This document shows positions 1-5,093 of a stretch of 5,264 bases of DNA, piece by piece. Source of the DNA: Lachnospiraceae bacterium UBA7060 (GTDB taxonomy: Bacteria; Bacillota; Clostridia; Lachnospirales; Lachnospiraceae); assembly GCA_002493835.1 (NCBI GenBank), contig DLAA01000105.1, positions 47,284 through 52,547 of the forward strand, written 5' to 3'. The notes beneath the pieces were generated by a model. That model saw nothing but the letters and a program-made list of their open reading frames with translations. It made no database searches and was not told where the DNA came from. The number at the start of each line of letters is the position of its first letter. The first letter of the stretch is position 1. A program made the position numbers and the translations under genes.

Positions 1-63
1 AAGAAAGAAGTTGTTATATATGCAATTGTAGACGGGAGACGCGAATATAGGAATTTGATTTGA
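1..63 (+). CDS. C-terminal tail of an unidentified protein (partial)
   Basis: The first frame is open from base 1 and ends at TGA 61-63, giving the final 20 residues (KKEVVIYAIVDGRREYRNLI). The tail looks like real protein: a beta-strand-like VVIYAIV, then a charged DGRRE turn. An intrinsic terminator follows 20 bases later, as expected after a real gene end. I do not recognise the family with confidence. A strand followed by DGRR could fit the end of another mobile-element protein such as a recombinase, but this is a guess. The rest of the gene lies outside the window. Confidence 0.5.
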   Translation, partial: KKEVVIYAIVDGRREYRNLI

Positions 64-83
64 TGGATTAAAGAGAAAAAACA

Positions 84-120
84 AAGCCGGCCTGAATAAA
101 CAGACTGGCTTATTTTATGT
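84..120 (+). terminator. Rho-independent terminator after the partial gene
   Basis: AAGCCGGCCTG (84-94) pairs with CAGACTGGCTT (101-111) across a 6-base loop. The pairing has one G-U pair and one C-A mismatch. A T-rich stretch (TATTTTAT) follows. The A-rich sequence before it (71-85) is also typical. It would stop transcription of the gene ending at 63. Confidence 0.65.
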
Positions 121-255
121 TATAAATTTCGGAAGACTTGAAAACGGTATTTCATGACTAAATTATAATTTCATATCCCCAAGACTGTGATATGCATACT
201 ACACAGATGCATGTTAGTGGTTTCCTTAATTTAAAAAGTACAATATATGGGACAC

Positions 256-282
256 TCTATCTGGTAATGGGTAACCGGTAGA
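256..282. repeat. Hairpin-forming inverted repeat
   Basis: TCTATC (256-261) plus GGT (263-265) pairs with ACC (274-276) plus GGTAGA (277-282). There is one bulged T, one G-U pair and an 8-base loop. No T-run follows, so it is not an intrinsic terminator. It could be a protein-binding palindrome, part of a transfer origin or chance. Function is unknown. Confidence 0.3.
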
Positions 283-336
283 ATGTATGTACATGATCAT
301 ATAGCACTGCAAAACTAAAAATTTCCACAAATAAAC

Positions 337-348
337 AAACGTGTGTTC
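337..348. promoter_or_regulatory. Putative LexA (DinR) operator 1
   Basis: AAACGTGTGTTC matches the Gram-positive SOS box (CGAACRNRYGTTYC, core GAACNNNNGTTC) at all but the second base of the left half and the last outer base, with the C at 336 also matching. Box 2 has the same core with one base changed and lies 32 bp downstream, about three helical turns, so both would face the same side of the DNA. This box is upstream of the -35 element. Confidence 0.55.
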
Positions 349-357
349 AAAATACTA

Positions 358-386
358 TCGACATGCGCAAACGTATGTTCTATACT
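358..386 (+). promoter_or_regulatory. Sigma-A type promoter, probably SOS-controlled
   Basis: The -35 TCGACA (358-363, five of six consensus bases), a 17-bp spacer and the -10 TATACT (381-386, five of six) make a good vegetative promoter with a start predicted near 393. The spacer contains LexA-like box 2. No obvious coding gene starts in the next 250 bases. The transcript therefore either has a long leader for the gene at about 644 or is itself a non-coding RNA beginning with the structure at 415-478. Confidence 0.6.
369..380. promoter_or_regulatory. Putative LexA (DinR) operator 2 inside the promoter spacer
   Basis: AAACGTATGTTC is the second copy of the near-consensus SOS box. It fills the spacer between -35 and -10 of the promoter at 358-386 and directly abuts the -10 hexamer, where a bound repressor would block RNA polymerase. 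The same CAAACGTRTGTTC word at both boxes makes one shared DNA-binding protein likely. An element-encoded repressor with a LexA-like site is the alternative. Confidence 0.6.
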
Positions 387-414
387 TATCAGTATCCGTT
401 ATAAATTAAATACA

Positions 415-478
415 AGAAAACCCATTAAATTATTCTCAAACGGTGTTTGCAGCACCTCGAATAAATGACAGGTTTTCT
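415..478 (+). ncRNA. Candidate structured RNA (nested long hairpin) downstream of the SOS-type promoter
   Basis: Three perfectly complementary arms are nested in the right order. AGAAAACC (415-422) pairs with GGTTTTCT (471-478), TTATTC (430-435) with GAATAA (459-464), and GGTG (442-445) with CACC (453-456), closing a 7-base loop. CAT (423-425) can also pair with ATG (465-467). This gives about 18-21 base pairs over 64 bases, starting some 22 bases after the predicted transcription start. No T-run follows, so it is not a simple terminator. It could be a 5' leader structure, a small RNA, or a DNA-level site such as an attachment or transfer site. I do not recognise the family. Confidence 0.35.
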
Positions 479-643
479 CATACACACACAAATTCAATGC
501 CGAAACAGCTAAGAATTTGAAACGCAGAATTGCGCTTACTCATTATAGTACATTATTTATTTTGTGCATCCAAGCAATTTCGAGCGTTTCAGCAATTTAT
601 CCTGTTTGTTATTATTGGCAGTGAAGAATAGTTTTAGAGAATT

Positions 644-759
644 ATGAAATTGAACAGAGATAAGTCATATTTTACGTCATTGCAGAGAAAGTTACTGTCA
701 AAGAATCGTTTCGCCAAAATGGGCGGGTAAAACAAAAGCAAGTATTTGGTGCAGTCGCG
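644..759 (+). pseudogene. Probable 5' portion of the 760-1050 gene, out of frame
   Basis: ATG 644 opens a frame (MKLNRDKSYF) that soon runs to TAA 728-730. The downstream gene's frame is open from 664 and reads a coding-like FYVIAEKVTVKESFRQ stretch before its first usable start codon. Adding one T to the four-T run at 670-673 joins the two into one 135-aa protein. This suggests a frameshift mutation, a sequencing error or, less likely, programmed slippage. The Shine-Dalgarno before ATG 644 is weak and close (AGAGA at 636-640, 3 bases away). Confidence 0.4.
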
Positions 760-1050
760 GTGTTGTACAATGAACCTATAGCAAAGGCTCCGGCATATGC
801 AATACAGGCAGTACTTGATATGAAGGATGGCAAAATGTCAGACGAAGAAAGAAAAGACTTGGTAATGAGTAACATGAAAGAATGTCTGGCAATAGTCGTA
901 AAGGAATATCTTGATTTGCTGGATATGTTTAATAGAAAAATGGATGTGGAAGACAAATATAGACTTCGACTTTCTGATGTATTAAGTGTCGTGTCAAAGT
1001 GCTGGGATGATCTGGCAGAACAGGATGTAGACAGGATCGCTGAGATGTGA
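760..1050 (+). CDS. Hypothetical protein, N-terminus probably incomplete
   Basis: The frame from GTG 760 encodes 96 aa. GTG 760 has no ribosome binding site and the frame stays open upstream to 664, so this start is only the first permitted codon. The product is soluble, helical and charged. Residues 22-60 contain a DMKDGKMSDEERKDLV stretch and an amphipathic helix around KECLAIVVKEYLDLLDMF. The C-terminal half (DKYRLRLSDVLSVVSKCWDDL) also looks helical. There is no signal peptide, membrane segment or known catalytic motif, and I do not recognise the family. It sits between the SOS-type promoter region and the recombinase unit, and its own terminator (1135-1167) makes it a separate transcription unit. 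A small regulatory or accessory protein of the left-hand element is possible but unproven. Confidence 0.5.
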   Translation: MLYNEPIAKAPAYAIQAVLDMKDGKMSDEERKDLVMSNMKECLAIVVKEYLDLLDMFNRKMDVEDKYRLRLSDVLSVVSKCWDDLAEQDVDRIAEM

Positions 1051-1081
1051 ACCTGGTGAGGTGTTGTACCAAGTCAGGTTC
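1049..1081. repeat. Two-tier inverted repeat directly after the stop codon
   Basis: GAACCTG (1049-1055) pairs perfectly with CAGGTTC (1075-1081). Inside, GGT (1060-1062) pairs with ACC (1068-1070), leaving symmetric 4-base internal loops. The repeat begins within the TGA of the preceding gene. It lacks a downstream T-run, so it may protect the 3' end of the mRNA or bind a protein rather than terminate by itself; a stronger terminator follows about 55 bases later. Confidence 0.4.
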
Positions 1082-1125
1082 CTTTCAGTGATTGGATGAT
1101 AAATAAGAGAAAAATTAAATATAGA

Positions 1126-1131
1126 TATAAT
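1126..1131 (+). promoter_or_regulatory. Possible -10 box upstream of the recombinase 1 unit
   Basis: TATAAT is a perfect -10 hexamer, but no good -35 lies at the correct distance and no extended TGn is present. A start near 1138 would fall inside the hairpin at 1135-1164, so that hairpin would form or nearly form the 5' end of the recombinase message. It is the only visible candidate promoter for the 1182-3105 unit. In sequence this AT-rich, chance remains likely. Confidence 0.2.
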
Positions 1132-1134
1132 TTT

Positions 1135-1167
1135 AAGACACCGTTGCGATCGCGATGGTGTCTTTTT
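1135..1167 (+). terminator. Strong Rho-independent terminator
   Basis: AAGACACC (1135-1142) pairs perfectly with GGTGTCTT (1157-1164). The inner bases extend the stem through G-U and G-C pairs around the palindrome GCGATCGC, and TTTTT follows (1163-1167). It ends transcription coming from the gene at 760-1050. It lies only 15 bases before the first start codon of the next unit, so it isolates that unit from upstream transcription or, if transcription starts just before it, could attenuate it. Confidence 0.8.
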
Positions 1168-1181
1168 AAATAAACTTCTAC

Positions 1182-1451
1182 GTGAAAGGAACTGATTTTA
1201 TCAATACAGTTATGCCGATTAAAACGACAAATTATAATCCGTATCTTTCCCTCATGGTTGATAAAGCATATTTATCTGAATATATTAGTAGTGATTCTTC
1301 TCCAAGTGAGGAACCATGTGTGAAAGATGAGTTATTAAACATTTCGCAAGATGATGAAACAGTTGTTATTAGGTATTTATTGGATATTATGAGAACGCAT
1401 AATATAATTACAGAAGAAGAGTATCAAGCAGTTTTGTACAAATATAGTTAA
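1182..1451 (+). CDS. Small acidic protein upstream of recombinase 1 (SHOCT-like C-terminus)
   Basis: The frame encodes up to 89 aa from GTG 1182, and its stop lies 13 bases before recombinase 1, so the two are surely co-transcribed. The start is unclear. GTG 1182 has no ribosome binding site in front, and ATG 1212 (MPIKTTNYNPYLSLM) has only a distant AAAGGA (1185-1190, 21 bases away). The protein has a polar N-terminus and an acidic, serine-rich linker (about residues 36-57). Its C-terminal helical pair (VIRYLLDIMRTHNIITEEEYQAVLYKY) resembles the SHOCT short C-terminal domain in its hydrophobic-run, IITEEEY pattern. Small proteins of this kind often precede clostridial serine recombinase genes. 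A role as recombination accessory or directionality factor is inference. Confidence 0.7.
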   Translation: MKGTDFINTVMPIKTTNYNPYLSLMVDKAYLSEYISSDSSPSEEPCVKDELLNISQDDETVVIRYLLDIMRTHNIITEEEYQAVLYKYS

Positions 1452-1457
1452 GGGGTG
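1450..1457 (+). promoter_or_regulatory. Ribosome binding site of recombinase 1
   Basis: AAGGGGTG lies 7 bases before ATG 1465 and fixes that codon as the start. It overlaps the stop codon region of the preceding small gene, which suggests translational coupling. Confidence 0.75.
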
Positions 1458-1464
1458 CGGATAT

Positions 1465-3105
1465 ATGGAAGAAAAGAAATTAAGAGCCGTATTCTATGCA
1501 AGAGTAAGCACAGAGGAAGAAGAACAATTAAATGCAATCGAAAAACAGATTGAAGAGAATCGGGATGTTATCAGCGCAAAAGGCTGGGTCTTGATTGATG
1601 AATATATAGATAAAGGGATAACCGGAACACAAACAAAGAAAAGAAGCGAATACATGAGAATGCTGGATGATATCAAGAAAGATAAGTTTGATGTTATTGT
1701 GGTAAAGGATCAGTCACGATTACAGCGTAACACAATGGATTGGTATATTTTCTTGAATGAGATTGTGCAAAATCAGAAGAAATTGTATTTATATTTGGAG
1801 AATACATTTTTTGATTCAAAAGATAAATTCATTTTTGGCATCAAGGCAATGATGGCAGAAGAATATAGTCGTGATTTGAGTAAAAAGGGGAATGCCGCCA
1901 AAAGAAGAAGACAGGAAAAAGGGAAACCGATCATTACAAACCGTACATGGGGATTTAAAAATATTAATGGGGAAATTCTTATAGACGAAGAGGAAGATAA
2001 GCTTATATCACGAATATATCAACTTTTTGCCGATGGTTTTGGCGGGCGGGTAGTTGCAAGGATATTGCGTGACGAAGGTATAAGGAACAGAAACGGTAAA
2101 ACATTATCTGAGAACACGATTCGGGAGATTGTGAAAAATCCGCTTTACAAGGGTATCGCGGTAATGAACAAAGAACATTTTGATTTTGAAGCAAAGAAGA
2201 TCATCAAGAACCCGGAAAATGAGTGGATATATAGAGAGGGGATCGTGCCGAGGATAATTAGTGATGATCTGTGGAAGAGAGCAAATGCGCAGATAAACGG
2301 TAGAAAAACCGTAGATAGAACACATAATGTAGGCATTAATAAAGGAAACAATCTGTTATCTTCTAAAATTGTTTGTGGCGAGTGCGGTTCAAAGTATTGG
2401 AGAAATAAGAGAACACAAGGTATTTACTGGTACTGTAGTGAAGGTGTACGGTCTGGTAAAGACAGAGAAAAGACAGGAATGAAATGTGTTTCTTTGAATC
2501 TAAAAGAGGATGAAGTGTTATCTTTGATAGAGCATTTGGGGAAACAGTTGATTGCGAAAGAAAAGGCAGAAGAAGTGTTAAGTAATGCCATTAGAAAAAT
2601 TTATGATGGATTATCCAATACTAACAGTGGGGATAGTTTAGAAGAGATTTTGGCACAAAAGGATAGGCTGAATAAAAGAAAAGGTACACTTATGGATTTG
2701 CTTCTGGACGGAACGATTGCAAAATCCGATTATTCATCCAAAATGAATGATATTACAAAACAACTCGCAGTTCTGAATGAAAGGGAAATCAGAGTACAGG
2801 AGAAGAGAGAAGAGAATGGTGAATTACTTGACCGTTTGAATCAAGTAAGAGCATTATTTCAGAACAAGACAGAAAAAGGAATAGAAGTGCCATTAATGTG
2901 TTCCCATATTGAACAGATCAAGGTGTATGAGAAGAGACTTGTTGTGTATTTGGATTTCATAAAAGACAAAGGTGTCATAAATGTAAATTACAATAAGGAT
3001 AAACGGAAAAACATTTTAGATATGCCCATCTGTGTGGGTGGAATCTTACCCGGAGGATGTGAGGGCCATTCTTGCGGACGGCCACGATCTGGGAAATCAC
3101 AGTGA
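1465..3105 (+). CDS. Large serine recombinase 1 (site-specific integrase), hybrid C-terminus
   Basis: This is a 546-aa large serine recombinase that would cut, exchange and rejoin attachment sites through a covalent serine-DNA link. The N-terminal resolvase domain (about 7-150) has YARVST with catalytic Ser15 and Arg13, and SRLQR with Arg85 and Arg88. The recombinase DNA-binding domain spans about 160-290 (TWGFKN, then ARILRDEGIRNRNGKT and NPLYKG). The zinc ribbon uses Cys304, Cys307, Cys324 and Cys341. A charged, probably coiled-coil segment (about 360-460) follows, and a final strand region ends near VINVNYN (504-510). Residues from about 524 on are translated from deacetylase DNA in the wrong frame, so the true C-terminus is lost or borrowed from the attachment site. 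The core motifs are intact and the enzyme is probably active. It is the likely integrase of the element to the left. Confidence 0.95.
   Translation: MEEKKLRAVFYARVSTEEEEQLNAIEKQIEENRDVISAKGWVLIDEYIDKGITGTQTKKRSEYMRMLDDIKKDKFDVIVVKDQSRLQRNTMDWYIFLNEIVQNQKKLYLYLENTFFDSKDKFIFGIKAMMAEEYSRDLSKKGNAAKRRRQEKGKPIITNRTWGFKNINGEILIDEEEDKLISRIYQLFADGFGGRVVARILRDEGIRNRNGKTLSENTIREIVKNPLYKGIAVMNKEHFDFEAKKIIKNPENEWIYREGIVPRIISDDLWKRANAQINGRKTVDRTHNVGINKGNNLLSSKIVCGECGSKYWRNKRTQGIYWYCSEGVRSGKDREKTGMKCVSLNLKEDEVLSLIEHLGKQLIAKEKAEEVLSNAIRKIYDGLSNTNSGDSLEEILAQKDRLNKRKGTLMDLLLDGTIAKSDYSSKMNDITKQLAVLNEREIRVQEKREENGELLDRLNQVRALFQNKTEKGIEVPLMCSHIEQIKVYEKRLVVYLDFIKDKGVINVNYNKDKRKNILDMPICVGGILPGGCEGHSCGRPRSGKSQ
3020..3040. 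other. Probable attachment-site junction: element end to deacetylase gene
   Basis: Up to about 3030 the sequence reads as the recombinase 1 3' end. From 3035 (TGGGTGGAA) it reads, in a different frame, as the deacetylase WVESYPEDV stretch. G+C also jumps, from about 37% in a hand-counted part of recombinase 1 (1681-1740) to about 55% at 3051-3110. A serine integrase gene ending at the element boundary is a common arrangement. The exact crossover bases cannot be set without the other element end or an empty site. Confidence 0.55.
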
Positions 3106-3325
3106 AAATCATAAAAATATGTCTCAGCTTTCCGACGAACAATGTCAGGAGGAGCTCATGAAAGTACATACCAAGGTGCAGGAATTGACAGGGTATGAGA
3201 TGTTCCTGTTCCGTCCGCCCTACGGAGATTATGACAATCATGTCATAAAGAATGCGCAGAAGTGCGGGTATTATCCAATTCAATGGTCAATTGAAACTCT
3301 TGATATAATTGTAAAGAAAGTGTAA
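3032..3325 (+). pseudogene. Internal fragment of a NodB/PdaA-type polysaccharide deacetylase
   Basis: The family removes N-acetyl groups from peptidoglycan or other polysaccharides with a divalent metal. The fragment begins WVESYPEDVRAILADGHDLG. It holds the metal-binding motif HSxxH (His23 and His27 in NHSENH), the RPPYGDYD motif (Arg61) and the start of the next motif (QWSIETLD, 84-91). Both ends are missing: the catalytic TFDD motif should lie before it, and the DW completion and the LxH motif after it. After LD at 3304 the reading runs out in IIVKKV and TAA 3323-3325. GTG 3032 is only the first permitted start and has no ribosome binding site. The higher G+C marks it as older chromosomal sequence between two recombinase genes. 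It cannot make an active enzyme as it stands. Confidence 0.85.
3298..3312. other. Probable second junction: deacetylase gene to element carrying recombinase 2
   Basis: Deacetylase similarity stops at the LD codons (ctt gat, up to 3304), just where the family normally continues DW. AT-rich sequence leading to the recombinase 2 unit follows. This fits a second integration or deletion point within the same gene. The boundary is inferred from loss of family similarity only. Confidence 0.45.
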
Positions 3326-3331
3326 TATAAT
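3300..3331 (+). promoter_or_regulatory. Promoter of the recombinase 2 unit, lying across the junction
   Basis: TTGATA (3300-3305) with a 17-bp spacer meets TAATAT (3323-3328), which overlaps a perfect TATAAT (3326-3331; 20-bp spacer). Transcription would start about 3335-3340, in front of the small ORF at 3362. The -35 contains the last deacetylase codons, so its strength may depend on what DNA the element is joined to. Confidence 0.45.
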
Positions 3332-3361
3332 AGTGGAAAGAGATGAAAAGGGTAAAAGCCT

Positions 3362-3535
3362 ATGGTAATCAATCACTTTTCCAACAAGACAATGGAGGAA
3401 AAAATCCACACGTACTTACAGTTATTAGACTATATCTATGAGTCGAATGAGATTGAGAAAGAAAGAAGGGAGTCGGCCTCTAATGAGAAAGCAAATAGCG
3501 ATATACGCGAGACAGTCAATAGACAAGAAAGATAG
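3362..3535 (+). CDS. Small charged protein overlapping the start of recombinase 2
   Basis: ATG 3362 opens a 57-codon frame (MVINHFSNKTMEEKIHTY...) ending at TAG 3533-3535, with a fair ribosome binding site AAAAGGG (3346-3352) 9 bases upstream. It overlaps recombinase 2 by 53 bases in another frame, which would couple translation of the two. The predicted product is helical and highly charged (LQLLDYIYESNEIEKERRE), without membrane segments, and I recognise no family. Its position mirrors the small gene before recombinase 1. The last 17 codons are constrained by the recombinase frame and may be incidental. A leader ORF setting recombinase expression is an alternative to a functional protein. 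Confidence 0.4.
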   Translation: MVINHFSNKTMEEKIHTYLQLLDYIYESNEIEKERRESASNEKANSDIRETVNRQER

Positions 3536-4979
3536 TCTTTCCATAGAAATACAGATAGAGTTCTGCAGGAACAACATTAACTCGAATCCGAATGAACTTC
3601 CGGTAGAAGTTTATGCAGACAAAGGATATAGCGGAAAGAATACACAAAGACCAGAATTTCAGAGGTTACTTTCTGATATCAGGGAGAATAAAGTTTCAAA
3701 AATAGTGGTTTACAAGTTGGATCGAATCAGCCGTAATCTTTTGGATTTTACTACTATGTATAAAGAGTTTCAAGAGCATAAGGTTGAATTTTGCTCCGTC
3801 AATGAGACGTTTGACACATCAACAGCCACAGGCAGAGCCATGTTGAAGATAAGCATGGTATTCGCGGAAATGGAAAGAGAAAACATTCAACTTCGTGTAA
3901 AAGATAATTATTATCAGAGAATTAAAACAGATGGGCGTTGGGCTGGTGGTCCGGCGCCCTGCGGTTTTCGGAACACCCGCACAGCAGACAATAAACCTAC
4001 TTTGGAAATTAACGAAAACGAGATAGATATTGTAAAATATATCTTTAAGAATTATGCGGAGCGACCGCATATTTCACTGGGTATTTTATGTAGGGAATTG
4101 ACAAGTTTAGGATATGAAAGCCGCAGAGAAAACAAAAAGTTTGATAATGTGACGCTGGCGCGTATCATGCAAAATCCAGTTTACTGTGTGGCAGACCAGA
4201 TTCTTTATAAATATTACGAAATCCGTAGCATCCATTTTTTGAATGAGCAGTCGGCGTGGAATGGAACTACATCTGCTCATATTGTAGGAAAAAAGCCGGG
4301 AAATGCAAATGTACGAAAATACACCACACTGAAGGAACAAAGCATTTACCTCACCAATTTTGCAGGAATCATTGACAGCAAAACCTTTATCAAAGTGCAG
4401 GAACGGCTGGCTCAAAATGAGCAATTAGGGAAAGATAACAGACCGACAAGACTTAAGGAGTTTCAAGGGTTATTGAAATGTGCAAAATGCGGCTACGGTA
4501 TCAAAATGTTTTCCGAACCGTATTTAGGGTGCTATGGGGCAAGGGTTTTACGATGCTGTGACGCAAGTTTTAAGGGAGTTAGGTTTGAACAGCTTAGAGA
4601 AAATTTAGGCAAACAAATGAAGTCACAATTGGACGAAGTTGCGAAAAAAATAGTCGCTGACCTCAAGAAACAACAGATAGCGGAGAAAAAGATTGCACAA
4701 TTAAAAAAGGAGATAGACAATCTTTTGGAAGTGGCTTCTTTTGGCGGTGAGACAGCGAGCATCGTTTATGAAAAGATAGAAGAAAGACAACGTCAAATCA
4801 GCGAATGGGAATTGGACGCATACCTTGATACCCGTGTTACTGACCGATTAGGCTTATCTTATGACATACCGGTCAAATGGAATCGCTTATCGGACGAACA
4901 AAAGAAACGAGTTACCCATACCCTCATTGACAGAATCCTTTTGCACGAAGATGGTACGTTGGAAATCTTTTGGAAATAA
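3483..4979 (+). CDS. Large serine recombinase 2 (site-specific integrase/recombinase)
   Basis: This is a 498-aa large serine recombinase from ATG 3483, with AAGGGAG at 3466-3472 as ribosome binding site. The frame stays open to ATG 3438, but those 15 extra residues are basic and lie before the usual start of the resolvase fold. The catalytic domain has YARQS with Ser12 and Arg10, YKLDRISRN with Asp80, Arg81 and Arg84, and the helix FAEMERENIQLRV (127-139). The recombinase domain covers about 155-310 (GGPAPCGFRN, RIMQNPVYCVADQIL). The zinc ribbon uses Cys333 and Cys336 with Cys350 and Cys358 or Cys359. A coiled coil (about 375-440) and a terminal strand region (LIDRILLHEDGTLEIFW) follow. It looks complete and active. 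It differs strongly from recombinase 1, so the two are unlikely to be recent duplicates. No terminator follows, so it probably shares a transcript with recombinase 3. Confidence 0.95.
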   Translation: MRKQIAIYARQSIDKKDSLSIEIQIEFCRNNINSNPNELPVEVYADKGYSGKNTQRPEFQRLLSDIRENKVSKIVVYKLDRISRNLLDFTTMYKEFQEHKVEFCSVNETFDTSTATGRAMLKISMVFAEMERENIQLRVKDNYYQRIKTDGRWAGGPAPCGFRNTRTADNKPTLEINENEIDIVKYIFKNYAERPHISLGILCRELTSLGYESRRENKKFDNVTLARIMQNPVYCVADQILYKYYEIRSIHFLNEQSAWNGTTSAHIVGKKPGNANVRKYTTLKEQSIYLTNFAGIIDSKTFIKVQERLAQNEQLGKDNRPTRLKEFQGLLKCAKCGYGIKMFSEPYLGCYGARVLRCCDASFKGVRFEQLRENLGKQMKSQLDEVAKKIVADLKKQQIAEKKIAQLKKEIDNLLEVASFGGETASIVYEKIEERQRQISEWELDAYLDTRVTDRLGLSYDIPVKWNRLSDEQKKRVTHTLIDRILLHEDGTLEIFWK

Positions 4980-5058
4980 GAAATTGTCCCGCCCATACAC
5001 AAAGAACCTTGCAGATTTTTCAATGCAGTCCGTAAAAATAACAGGAATTGAAATTGTT

Positions 5059-5093
5059 GTTATAAAATTTCTGTTAGAGGAGGGTTTTATAAC
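5059..5093 (+). promoter_or_regulatory. Hairpin framing the ribosome binding site before recombinase 3
   Basis: GTTATAAAA (5059-5067) is perfectly complementary to TTTTATAAC (5085-5093), a 9-bp stem. The 17-base loop ends in the strong Shine-Dalgarno GAGGAGGG (5077-5084), and the 3' arm stops exactly before ATG 5094. Folding would hold the ribosome binding site in a loop and the pre-start bases in a stem, a layout suited to translational control. As DNA the same palindrome could be an operator. Confidence 0.5.

Larger units (their letters stand above)
121..643. other. AT-rich stretch without a convincing gene, rich in regulatory-looking structure
   Basis: No frame on either strand carries a protein of convincing length or composition here. 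The stretch holds a small hairpin (256-282), two LexA-like boxes (337-348 and 369-380), a promoter (358-386) and a nested long hairpin (415-478), each listed separately. An 8-bp direct repeat AGCAATTT occurs at 573-580 and 591-598. Peptides readable downstream of the promoter, such as the 15-codon ATG ORF at 466, have no supporting ribosome binding site. The region may be an element control region, a small-RNA locus or decayed sequence. Confidence 0.5.

Noticed and set aside
192..212. Two ATGCAT copies (192-197 and 207-212)
   Set aside because: Six-base palindromes in AT-rich DNA are expected by chance, and no further symmetry extends them.
121..336. Possible divergent lexA or repressor gene reading left from the LexA-like boxes
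   Set aside because: No minus-strand frame of useful length or helix-turn-helix-like sequence is present.
573..598. Direct repeat AGCAATTT, 18 bp apart
   Set aside because: Only two short copies, no further repeats with constant spacing, so not a CRISPR array or iteron set.
606..634. Possible promoter (TTGTTA, 17 bp, TAGTTT) just before ATG 644
   Set aside because: The -10 matches at only three of six bases, too weak to annotate.
672..956. 94-codon ORF on the minus strand
   Set aside because: It is the antisense shadow of the 760-1050 gene: serine- and phenylalanine-rich, with no ribosome binding site and no family resemblance.
2975..3283. 102-codon ORF on the minus strand across the recombinase/deacetylase junction
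   Set aside because: It lies antisense to two clearly recognisable coding segments and spans their junction, so it is a chance open frame.
3438..3482. Upstream ATG extending recombinase 2 by 15 residues
   Set aside because: The resolvase fold normally begins 8-12 residues before the catalytic serine, as from ATG 3483, which also has a suitable ribosome binding site.
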